Shown here one piece after another: positions 51,706 to 60,400 of a DNA stretch of 64,000 bases (positions are counted from its first letter, which is position 1; each line of letters starts with the position of its first letter). The notes under the pieces were generated by a model, which made no database searches, was not told the DNA's origin, and worked only from the letters and a program-made list of their open reading frames with translations. Source of the stretch: Streptomyces paludis (GTDB lineage: Bacteria > Actinomycetota > Actinomycetes > Streptomycetales > Streptomycetaceae); NCBI RefSeq assembly GCF_003344965.1, contig NZ_CP031194.1, positions 6,758,001-6,822,000 of the forward strand. Reading direction: 5' to 3'. The translations under genes and the position numbers were made by a program.

Positions 51706-53241
51706 ATGCGAGGCAGACCCGCTAAGGTCCTGACCGTTCTGGCCGTGACCGGCACCCTGGCCGCCGGGACCGCGGTGGCGGCCAACTCGGCCCCCCAGAC
51801 CAGCGGTCGGGGCACCGAGATCCGCAATGTCATCTACCTGCTCGGCGACGGCATGGGCCGTACGCATGTCACGGCGGGCCGGGACCGTTTCTACGGCGCC
51901 GCCGGCAAGCTGAACATGGAGCGCCTGCCCTACACCGGCGCCGTCGCGACGTACGCGGTCGAGAAGGACAGCGACCAGCCCGCGCTGGTGACCGACTCGG
52001 CCAGCTCCGCCACCGCCTGGGCGTCCGGCGTCAAGACGTACAACGCGGCGATCGGCGTGGACTCGTACGAGAAGCGCGTCGTCACGATGATGGAGCAGGC
52101 GAAGGCGGCCGGCTTTGCCACCGGCAACGTCTCCACCGCCGAGATCACGGACGCCACCCCGGCGGCGCAGTTCAGCCACGCGCTGCTGCGCGGCTGCCAG
52201 GGCCCCGTCTACTCGGACGCGGCCTGCCTGCCGAAGAAGGCCGACGGCTCCTACGAGACGCCGCCCAAGGACAAGACGCTGATCACCCCGATCGCGCAGC
52301 AGATCGCCCGCAACGGCACGGCCGATGTCATCCTCGGCGGCGGCCTCGCCCGCTTCCAGCCGGACGACCAGAAGGCGCTGAAGGCCCAGGGCTACGAGGT
52401 GCTCGGCAGCTTCGGCGACCCGAAGCTCCCCACGCAGACGGCCGACAGCCAGCGCGTCGCGACCAAGGCCGAGCTGGACAAGACCCGCGGAAGGAAGGTC
52501 ATCGGCCTCTTCAACCGCGGCAACCTGACGGTCGAGCGGGCGAAGGCGGGCCTGCCGGCCGGCGCCCCGCAGAAGCAGGAGCCCACGCTCGCGGAGATGA
52601 CCCGCAAGTCGATCTCCCTGCTCGGTGACGCGCAGAAGAGCGCCGGCAAGAAGGCCAAGGGCTTCTTCCTCCAGGTCGAGGGCGCCCAGATCGACAAGCG
52701 CTCGCACGCCAACGACGCGGCGCAGACGCTCGACGAGATCAAGGCGTTCGACGACGCCGTGAAGGCCGCGTACGACTTCGCGAAGAAGGACGGCCACACC
52801 CTGGTCGTCGTCACGGCGGACCACGAGTGCGCCGGATTCAACATCATCGAGAAGGGCAGCTACGTCAACGCGGAGGCGGCGACGCCGCCCGGCAACGTCG
52901 ACTCCGGCAACACGGCGAACAACAGCACCCCGTCCCGCACCGCCTCGGGCGCCAAGGACCCGGCCCGCTCCAGCGGCATCGTCAACGGCTCCGGCGCGGA
53001 CGACGCGAAGAACTTCGGCCCGGCCACCTTCCGCACCCCGGACGACCCGAAGAGCGTCAAGGACGGCAGCGCGGACGCCAGCCTCTGGCTGACGTACCTC
53101 TCCGGCAACCACACCGGCGCCGACGTCCCGATCTACGCGTACGGCCCGAACGGCAGCGCCTTCGCGGCCAGCCAGAACAACACCGAGCTGTACGGCAAGC
53201 TGTACCGCTCGCTCTTCGGCAAGGCGCCGGCGAAGCACTGA
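51706..53241 (+). CDS. secreted alkaline phosphatase (PhoA family)
   Basis: 511 residues with a Sec signal peptide (about 1-26, AAGTAVAA). Active site: DGMGRTHVTAG (metal Asp), VTDSASSATAWASGVKT with the phosphorylated Ser, EGAQIDKRSHANDA (metal Asp/His), TADHECAGF (metal Asp/His) and the late SGNHTGADVPIYAYG (metal His). It frees phosphate from organic esters outside the cell. AGGAGA site about 9 bases before the ATG. Confidence 0.95.
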   Translation: MRGRPAKVLTVLAVTGTLAAGTAVAANSAPQTSGRGTEIRNVIYLLGDGMGRTHVTAGRDRFYGAAGKLNMERLPYTGAVATYAVEKDSDQPALVTDSASSATAWASGVKTYNAAIGVDSYEKRVVTMMEQAKAAGFATGNVSTAEITDATPAAQFSHALLRGCQGPVYSDAACLPKKADGSYETPPKDKTLITPIAQQIARNGTADVILGGGLARFQPDDQKALKAQGYEVLGSFGDPKLPTQTADSQRVATKAELDKTRGRKVIGLFNRGNLTVERAKAGLPAGAPQKQEPTLAEMTRKSISLLGDAQKSAGKKAKGFFLQVEGAQIDKRSHANDAAQTLDEIKAFDDAVKAAYDFAKKDGHTLVVVTADHECAGFNIIEKGSYVNAEAATPPGNVDSGNTANNSTPSRTASGAKDPARSSGIVNGSGADDAKNFGPATFRTPDDPKSVKDGSADASLWLTYLSGNHTGADVPIYAYGPNGSAFAASQNNTELYGKLYRSLFGKAPAKH

Positions 53242-53284
53242 CGACACCGCCGGATCCCGGCAGGGAGTCCGGCACACGGAATCC

Positions 53285-53321
53285 GGAGGGAGGGCGGGGG
53301 CGAATACCCCGTCCTCCCTCC
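53285..53321 (+). terminator. hairpin between phosphatase and lipoprotein genes
   Basis: 15-bp arms (53285-53299 with 53307-53321, one mismatch, 7-base loop), 44 bases after the phosphatase stop. It may reduce read-through into the next gene. Confidence 0.55.
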
Positions 53322-53344
53322 GCCACACCGGGAGTGATCCACCG

Positions 53345-53914
53345 ATGAGACACCTCACCCGCGTCACCCGCCGCGGTACGGCGGTCGCGCTGGCCGTGTC
53401 CGCGCTCGTCGTCCTGGCCGCCGGCTGCGACAGCGGCGGCGAACCGGCCGCGGCGAAGGCGGCGCCGGAACCGGCGGCGTCCGCGTCCGCGGTGGCGCTG
53501 CCCGCGCCGCGCTCCGCGCCCGGGCCCGCCGCCACCCTGACCCCGGCCGCCCGCGCGGGCGAGGTCCGCGTCGAGCCGGGGCCCTTCACCGACCGGGTGA
53601 CGATCACCGGACTCAAGCTGACGGGCGCCTCCTCGGCCGCTCCCGCCGTCACCGGCAGGCTGAGGATCACCACCGATGTCAGCCATGTCCTCGCGCTGGA
53701 GCTGCGCGCGGCGTACTACGACGGTGCCGGACGGCTGCTGGGCACCGGGGAGTTCACGTACCAGGAGGAGGGCGAGGACGCCCACGGGCACGAGGTGCAC
53801 GCGGAGGGCTCCGAGGCGGCCACCGGCGGTATCGCGTTCACCGTCCCCGCGAAGAAGCTCACGGGCACGCCGGCCGCCGCGGTGCTCTCCGTACCCGTGC
53901 TGGTGAACGAGTAG
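53345..53914 (+). CDS. putative lipoprotein
   Basis: 189 residues. Basic N-terminus, hydrophobic core and lipobox VLAAGC (Cys at 28), a low-complexity Ala/Pro/Ser linker (about 30-75), then a beta-rich domain of about 110 residues (VTITGLKLTG, RITTDVSHVLALELRAAYYDGAGRLLGTGEF, in part). Possibly a FxLYD-type immunoglobulin-like domain. No enzymatic motif. Function unknown. Confidence 0.8.
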   Translation: MRHLTRVTRRGTAVALAVSALVVLAAGCDSGGEPAAAKAAPEPAASASAVALPAPRSAPGPAATLTPAARAGEVRVEPGPFTDRVTITGLKLTGASSAAPAVTGRLRITTDVSHVLALELRAAYYDGAGRLLGTGEFTYQEEGEDAHGHEVHAEGSEAATGGIAFTVPAKKLTGTPAAAVLSVPVLVNE

Positions 53915-54009
53915 CACATCCTTTGGCGGCCCTTCTTCGTTGGTCCCGTGATCCCGGTGCCTGATCCCCGGCGCCGTCGGATCTCCGGATCTGTCGAAGG
54001 AGACCGCTC

Positions 54010-54639
54010 ATGAGGACCTGTTCCAAGGCCGCCGCCGCCACGACGGCCGTCGCGGCCGTGACCGCTGCGCTGCTGGCGCTGCCGTCCGCGGGGGCGTCCG
54101 CGCACGGCGGCGCCGGCTGGGGAGGGGGCGGTGTACGGGCGGAGGGCCGCTTCGTAACGCCGTCCGGCACCCCCCTCGGCGACGCGCTCACGTACGAGAC
54201 CGCGCTCGTGCCCGTGGGCGCCCGAATCTCCGTCGCCGAACATGTCACGGCGGGCGCGCGGGGCCCGGTCACCGCGGTCGTGCTGCGGGTGTCGGGGCTG
54301 CTCCCGGACCGGGTGTACGGCGCTCATGTGCACGCCGAGCCGTGCGGCGCGACCCCGGACGCGGCGGGCCCGCACTACCAGAACGTCCCGGACCCGCGTC
54401 AGCCGTCCACCGACCCCGCGTACGCGAACGCCGAGAACGAGGTCTGGCTGGATCTCACCACCGACGCGCGCGGCACCGGCCGCGCCGTCTCCCGCCACGA
54501 CTGGCGCTTCCGGCCGGGCGCGGCGAACGCCGTCGTCCTCCATGAACACGGCACGGCGACGGACCCGGGCGACGCGGGCACGGCGGGGGGCCGGGCCGCC
54601 TGTCTGACCGTGCCCTTCGACGGCGGCACCGGCCGGTAG
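54010..54639 (+). CDS. secreted Cu/Zn-superoxide-dismutase-like protein
   Basis: 209 residues with a signal peptide (about 1-32). The copper ligands of SodC are visible: His-x-His in GAHVHAEPCG, His in AGPHYQN and His in VVLHEHGT; two cysteines (EPCG, AACLTV) sit where the SodC disulfide is expected. The zinc-binding histidines after GPHYQN seem to be missing (PDPRQPSTDPAYANAENE, in part), as in copper-only SODs. It would remove superoxide outside the cell, or is a derived non-enzymatic form. GAAGGAG site 6 bases upstream. Confidence 0.82.
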   Translation: MRTCSKAAAATTAVAAVTAALLALPSAGASAHGGAGWGGGGVRAEGRFVTPSGTPLGDALTYETALVPVGARISVAEHVTAGARGPVTAVVLRVSGLLPDRVYGAHVHAEPCGATPDAAGPHYQNVPDPRQPSTDPAYANAENEVWLDLTTDARGTGRAVSRHDWRFRPGAANAVVLHEHGTATDPGDAGTAGGRAACLTVPFDGGTGR

Positions 54640-54670
54640 GCGGCGGGTACGGGAACGGCTGGGGCGGGGC

Positions 54671-55663
54671 TCAGATGGCCGACTCCCGTACCACGTCGGC
54701 CGGTTGCTTGTCGTCGCGCAGCCCGAGGAACCGGGGGTGGCGCAGCATCCCGTCCCGGGTCCACTCGGTGAACGCGACCGCGGCGACCAGCCGGGGGCGC
54801 GCCCAGCGCGGGGCCGGCTCGGTGACCGGATCGGCGAACGGCGAGCGGTCCAGCGCCAGTTCGTCGAGCCGGCGGCGCAGCCCGAGGAGCGTCTCGCGGT
54901 CGAAGCCGGTGCCGGCCTTGCCCGCGTACCGGAGCCGCTCGCCCTCGTAGTAGCCGAGCAGCAGCGAGCCGAAGCCGACGCGCGCGCCCGACGGTTCCGT
55001 ACAGCCGCCGACCACGAACTCCTGGCTGCGCACGCACTTGAGCTTCCGCCAGTCGCGGGACCGCCCGGGGACATAGCGGCCCGCAGCCCGCTTGGCGATC
55101 AGTCCCTCCCAGCCGCGGGCGCACGCCTGCTCCAGCAGCTCCCGGCCACCGCCGGCGCTGTCGCTGTCGCTCTCGTGGTCGGGGAGGAAGGCCAGCAGGG
55201 GCGCGTGGTAGGTCAGCGCCCGGTGGAGCATCGCCTTGCGGGAGCGCAGCGGCAGCGCGGTGACCTCGGCGCCGTCGAGCCGCAGCAGATCGAAGAGACA
55301 GTAGGTGACGGCCACCTCGCTGGTGAGCACCTGGCGGGGGTCGGTGAGCCCCATCCGCCGCTGAAGCCGGCCGAAGTCCGTACGGCCGCGGTGGTCGTAC
55401 GCGACGATCTCGCCGTCCACGGTGAAATCGGCGGACTCCTGCGCGGCGAGCGCCGCCACGATCTCGGGGTAGGTGGCATTGAGGCGCCGGCCGGTGCGCG
55501 ACAGCAGGCGTACGCCGCGTTCGTCGCGTACCGCGAGCACCCGGATACCGTCGAGCTTCCGCTCGAAGATCCAGCCGTCGTCCGCCGTGCCGAACTCCCG
55601 CGGGTCGCTCAGCGTGGCCAGCATCGGCCGGGACGCCAGCTCCGCGCCGGAGCGCTCCGTCAC
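54671..55663 (-). CDS. ATP-dependent DNA ligase (LigC/LigD-ligase-domain type)
   Basis: 330 residues, only the adenylation domain (about 1-200) and OB domain (about 210-320). Motif I with the AMP-accepting Lys36 in ERKLDGIRV, motif III FTVDGEIVAYD, motif IV WEGLIAKRA, motif V DWRKLKCV. It lacks polymerase and phosphoesterase domains of LigD, so it is a stand-alone ligase like mycobacterial LigC, tied to repair. GTG start overlaps the stop of the 87-residue gene (GTGA), implying coupling. Confidence 0.93.
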   Translation of the reverse strand: MTERSGAELASRPMLATLSDPREFGTADDGWIFERKLDGIRVLAVRDERGVRLLSRTGRRLNATYPEIVAALAAQESADFTVDGEIVAYDHRGRTDFGRLQRRMGLTDPRQVLTSEVAVTYCLFDLLRLDGAEVTALPLRSRKAMLHRALTYHAPLLAFLPDHESDSDSAGGGRELLEQACARGWEGLIAKRAAGRYVPGRSRDWRKLKCVRSQEFVVGGCTEPSGARVGFGSLLLGYYEGERLRYAGKAGTGFDRETLLGLRRRLDELALDRSPFADPVTEPAPRWARPRLVAAVAFTEWTRDGMLRHPRFLGLRDDKQPADVVRESAI

Positions 55664-55923
55664 GCGGGGCGCGCCTCGACCGACGCGGTGGGGTCCTGAT
55701 GCCCGCCGCTGGCGATCATCCGCACCTCGTCCCGGTCGCTGATCTCCGCGAGCACGATGCCGGTGTCGTCCTCGTACAGTGGGTGGCCGCCGGGGCCCGT
55801 GCGGTCCGTGCGGTGCACGGCGACGACATCCACCCCGTCGTCCGGGGCGCCGGGGACGTCCGGGACGGCGGTCGGCGCGCCGCGGTGGGAGAAGACCAGC
55901 TCGTACCGGTCGGACCTGCCCAT
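55660..55923 (-). CDS. small protein coupled to the DNA ligase gene
   Basis: 87 residues, soluble and acidic, not recognised (MGRSDRYELVFSHRGAPTAV at the start; HPLYEDDTGIVLAEISDRDE in the middle). GGAGGC ribosome site 3-4 bases before the ATG and a 4-base overlap with the ligase gene make it a real gene. A role in ligation or repair is only suggested by the coupling. Confidence 0.8.
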   Translation of the reverse strand: MGRSDRYELVFSHRGAPTAVPDVPGAPDDGVDVVAVHRTDRTGPGGHPLYEDDTGIVLAEISDRDEVRMIASGGHQDPTASVEARPA

Positions 55924-56071
55924 ATCGCCTCCTGGCCCTGACGGGGACGCCGTACATGCCGGACATACATTCTAATGTCTCGGGCCGACGCGTGCCGCTT
56001 TCGCCGTTTCAGGGGGGAGGGGGCTGTCCAGGGCTGTGAGGACAGCCCTGGATCGAGGACCGCTGCGGCTG

Positions 56072-56287
56072 CTAGCTGTCCTTCGCGTCCTTCTCGTCCT
56101 TGTCGTCCAGGCCGCCGAGGAAGTCCTTCGCCTTCTCGACACCGGTGTCGAGCTTGTCGCTGTACTTGCCGTCGGTCTTGTCGTCGATCACCGAGGCGAC
56201 CTTCTCCAGTCCCTGGCCGATCACCTCGCCGTGCTCGCTCGCAAGGTCGGTCGCCTTGTCCTTGAGGTCCTTCAGACGGTCAAACAT
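56072..56287 (-). CDS. antitoxin-like protein, Rv0909/MT0933 family
   Basis: 71 residues, highly charged helical protein: MFDRLKDLKDKATDLASEHGE followed by LEKVASVIDDKTDGKYSDKLDTGVEKAKDFL (in part). It matches the small MT0933-type antitoxins, with the DDKTGGKYSDKID-like core. GGAGGAG site 9 bases before the ATG. I see no toxin gene next to it, so it may be solitary or act as a helical stress protein. Confidence 0.85.
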   Translation of the reverse strand: MFDRLKDLKDKATDLASEHGEVIGQGLEKVASVIDDKTDGKYSDKLDTGVEKAKDFLGGLDDKDEKDAKDS

Positions 56288-56413
56288 GAATTGCCCACTC
56301 CTCCGCTGCGATCGGGGCCACCACCGACAGCGATCGTCGGCCCAGCCCCGAATGATACCGAGCTGCCGGGAAATTCGGTTTCCGGCCGGATGACGATCTG
56401 CCAGGGTCGGCCG

Positions 56414-56986
56414 GTGACCCCATCCACCGCATCCACCGCATCCACCGCATCCACCGCATCCACTTCATCCCGAAGAGATCTGCTGCGCGGCCAATTCGAC
56501 CTGACCTGGGCGCTGTTCGAGTACCACCTGGAACGGCTGGAGCCCGCGGACGTCCTGTGGGAGCCCGCGCCCCACTGCTGGACGGTACGCCAGGACGCCA
56601 CCGGCGCCTGGGCACCGGACTGGGCGGAGGAGGAGCCCGATCCCGTGCCGGTGCCGACCATCGCCTGGCTGACCTGGCACATCGGCTGGTGGTGGAGCAC
56701 CGCCGCCGACCACGCGCGCGGGCGCGCGCCCCGGGACCGTACGGACATCACCTGGCCGGGGGACGGGGCGTCCGCCGTGGCGTGGCTGCGAGGGCTGCGC
56801 GACGACTGGACGGCCGTGCTGGACGGTCTCACCGACGCCGGTCTCGACGCCGTCGCCCCCTTCCCGTGGCCGCGCGAGGCGGGCCGTACGGTCGCCGACA
56901 TGGCGGGCTGGGTGAACGCCGAGCTGATGAAGAACGTCGCCGAGATCGGCCAGCTCCGGCTGCTGCGCGCGGCCCGTCAGGAATGA
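56414..56986 (+). CDS. DinB-family protein
   Basis: 190 residues from the GTG at 56414 (AGGG site 7 bases upstream); an in-frame ATG at 56390 would add 8 residues. After a Ser/Thr/Ala repeat tail the four-helix DinB_2 fold is seen: LRGQFDLTWALFEYHLERL, WLTWHIGWWWS (metal His), and a late helix with WVNAELMKNVAEIGQLRLL; the usual third metal His is not obvious (NAELMKNVAEI where H-x-x-E is common). The family holds metal-dependent thiol transferases and hydrolases; substrate unknown. Confidence 0.85.
   Translation: MTPSTASTASTASTASTSSRRDLLRGQFDLTWALFEYHLERLEPADVLWEPAPHCWTVRQDATGAWAPDWAEEEPDPVPVPTIAWLTWHIGWWWSTAADHARGRAPRDRTDITWPGDGASAVAWLRGLRDDWTAVLDGLTDAGLDAVAPFPWPREAGRTVADMAGWVNAELMKNVAEIGQLRLLRAARQE
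56421..56465. repeat. 9-base minisatellite in the DinB gene
   Basis: CATCCACCG four times in tandem plus a degenerate fifth copy; codes for Ser-Thr-Ala repeats at the N-terminus. Changes in copy number would keep the frame. Confidence 0.85.
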
Positions 56987-57021
56987 CCCGCCGATGACCC
57001 GCCGCGGATGACGGATCGGGG

Positions 57022-57384
57022 ATGACTCACCGGGGGCGCCACCCGGTTTGCGCCGTCGCGGGTGTCGTCAGCGGCGCGGCGATGACGGCGCTGCCGGGTT
57101 CCGTGGCGCTCACCGTCGCCGGGCTGCTGCTGCTCGGGTTCGCGTCGGCGCCCCTGTTTCCGCTGCTCACCCACACCACCGCGGACCGCGTCGGCCCGGC
57201 GCGCGCGGACCGGGCCGTCGGGATCCAGGTCGCCGCGTCCAAGATCGGCGCCGCCGCGGTCCCGGCCGGGCTGGGACTTCTCGTCCAGCACTTCGGCACG
57301 GGCGCCTGGGGGCCCGGGCTCTGTGTGCCGGCCGTGCTGCTCGCCGTGGCGTACGGGCTGTTCGGGGGTGTTCGCCGGCCATGA
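57022..57384 (+). pseudogene. MFS transporter remnant (C-terminal part)
   Basis: 120 residues that resemble only the last four helices of an MFS permease: VAGVVSGAAMTALPGSVALTVAGLLLLGFASAPLFPLLT, then GIQVAASKIGAAAVPAGLGLLVQHFG and a final helix (shown in part). No upstream region with the first eight helices is present; the DinB gene ends only 35 bases before. Probably a decayed 3' end left after a deletion. Confidence 0.65.
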
Positions 57385-57466
57385 CGGCCGGGTCCTGGTG
57401 CGGGCGAGGGGGTGCGGGCTCCAGGATGGGACGACGTGTTCCGCGCGGCTCCCGGAAGGGTTCCCC

Positions 57467-60400
57467 ATGCCCGACAGCAGTAGGCACGCACAGGAGTTGC
57501 TGACCCGGTTCACCGCGCCGGAGGCCCGGTTCGGGCCGCTGCCCCTCTGGTGGTGGAGCGGCGCGACCGTCACCCGGGAGGGGCTGCGCCGGCAGCTGGA
57601 ACAGATGGTGGCGCAGGGCATCCGGCAGGCCGTGGTGATGTGTCTGGCGCCCACCGGGCCGATGTTCGGTTCGCTGGCCGACGACCCGCCGTTTCTGAGC
57701 CCCCGGTGGCTCGGACTGCTCGACACCGCCTGCGCCGACGCCGAGGAGCTGGGCTTCAGCCTGTGGATGTACGACCAGATCGGGTTCTCCGGCGCCAACT
57801 TCCAGGGCCGGCTGACGGCCGACCGCCCCGAGTTCGCCGGACTCGCGCTGCACCGCACCACCGTCAGGAGCACGGGCGAGGAGGCGACGGGTGAGGGGGT
57901 GACGGGTGAGGGGGTGACCGTCCTCGCGGCCCCCGCCGGACACACCGCGCTCGCCGCCCACGCGCGCGTGTTGCCGGGAGGCGGCGGCGCTCCCGCCACC
58001 GCGCCGCCGGTCGCCGTGCCCCTCGCCGCCGACGGGACGGCGCGCTGGAGCGGGCCCCCGGCCGACCTCACCCTCGTACACAGCGGGACCAGCGGCTTCG
58101 ACTACTTCGGCGAGGAGGCGTGCGCCGCCCTGCTGGACCAGGTGCACGGCACACTGGAACGCCATGCCGGGCACTGGTTCGGCCGGAGCATCGGCGGCTT
58201 CTTCCAGGACGAGCTGCCCGCCCTGCCCACCTGGGGCCGCGACTTCGCCGAGACCTTCACCCAGCGGTTCGGATACGACCCCCTGCCGCTGCTCCGGTAC
58301 CTGTGGTGCGATGACGACACCGCCGTGGACGGTCCGCCCGGTGAGGACGGCACCGGCGGCTCCCGGGCCGCGCGGTTCCGGCGCGACTATCACGCCCACC
58401 GCGCCCACCTCGGCCGCCGGGGCTTCTTCGACCGCCACGACGCCTGGTTCGCCCGCCACGGACTGATCTGCGGCTTCGACCAGCCGTCCCCGGCGCGCGA
58501 GGGCGACCCCAGCGGCGGCGTCCAGGTGTACGGCGACTACCTCAGCACCCACACCGGCTACGGCGCGCCCGGCAGCGACCACTGGGGCGATCCCAAGGTG
58601 CACAGCTCGCTCGCGCACGCGCGCGGGCACGAGCGCACCTGGATCGAGGCGTTCCACTCGACGGGCTGGGGCGGCACACTGGAGGAGACGTACGACTGGC
58701 TCGCGCCACTGCTGCGCCGGGGCGCCAACCTCTACAACCCGCACGCCGTTTACTACAGCACCGCGGGCGGCTGGTGGGAGTGGGCGCCGCCGTCCACCTG
58801 CTGGCGCCAGCCGTACTGGCCCTCGTACCACGTGTTCGCCGGGGCGGTGGCGCGGCTCTGCTCCGTACTGTCGGCCGGTACGCATGTGTGTGACACGGTG
58901 CTGCTCTCGCCCACGACCACCGCCCAGGCGTACCAGCGGCTCGACGGACCGCTCGGCCCGGCCCGGGAGGCCGCGGAGGTCTACCACCAGCTGAACGGGC
59001 GGAGTTCGTGGTACGCGGAGGAGCGCGGTGTGCTGGAGCGCGCCGGGCTGGACCACGATGTGCTGGACGAGGCGGCGCTCGCCACCGCGACCGTCATCGG
59101 CGCACGCGAGGGCGGATTACGCGTCGGGGACGAGACGTACCGTACCGTCGTCCTGCCCGCCGTACGGGCGCTGCGCGCCGACGCGGCCCGTACGCTCGTC
59201 CGCTTCGCGGCGGCCGGCGGCCGGGTGATCTGCGTGGGCCGGGCGCCCGAACTCTTCCTGGGCGAAGGGGAGATGGACGACGGCGCGGGCTCGCTGTTCG
59301 CGGCGGCTCTCGACCGGGGAGACATCCTCCTGGCCGAGCGTGCCGAGCGGGTGCCCGACCTGGTGGCGCGCGGTCCGGTGCGCGTCCGGGCGGACGCGCC
59401 GTATCTGCTGCGGCGGCACGGCGACTGCCATGTGCTGACCCTGGTCGCCCACGACGAGCGGTCCGGCACCGCCGCGCCCGTTGTGTCGCTCGACACCGTC
59501 GACTGGTGGACGGGCGGCTTCCCCTGGGAGAAGTACTGGGACCAACTGCGCACCACCGGCTACCGGTTCGGGCCGGCGGGCGAGCGCCGCGCGCGCGTAC
59601 GGGTCGAGGGTGTGGGAGCGGGGACGGGTGCGGGTACGGTCCGGCCGCGCGCCCAGCGGTGGGATCCGCGCACGGGACACCGTACGGAGCTGACGGTGAC
59701 CCTCGCGCCGGACGGGGCGTGGCTGCTGGACGTCGGCTTCGAGGACGGTCCGGTCGCGCTGGTCGTCCTCGGCGGCGCGCTGCCACCGGCGACACGCGCA
59801 CCGCACGGCGAGCCGAGGGGCGCGCTCGCGCTCGACGGGCCGTGGACGGCGCTGGCCACCTCCACCCTGGACAACAGCCGGGGGGATCTGGCGGCGGCCG
59901 ACCGTACGGGCGTGCTGCCGATCGAGGTCTGGCGCCTGGACCACTTGGTGGGGGACGGGGACGGCGCGGACGCTGTCCCCACAGTTCCCGCCGACTCCGA
60001 GGCGTGGCGGCCCGTGGTGGCGGGACACGGCCCGTTCGCGCTGGTACGCGGCCCCTGGACCGGCTCCGACTCCGGCCCTGGCTCCGGATCCGGCTCTGAC
60101 CGCGACTGGCGGCCCGCCGAGTGGTCGCTGTCCCGGGGCATCCGCAACGACCCGGTCCACGAAGGGACGCTCGGCCCCAAGGGCTATGTCCCCGAGGAGT
60201 TCCTCGACTGGCGGCATGTCCCGGCGGGCGCCCGCGTCGCCGTCCGTACGTGGCTCACCCTGCCCGACCGCGACGGGCTGTATCTGGCCGTGGGCGCCAA
60301 CGCGGTCCGCCGGATCACCGTCGACGGCGCCGTCCTCACCACCCGGGACACCGGCTATCAGTCGTTCAGCCTGCTGCCCGCGCGGGCGGCGGGCCGTTCC

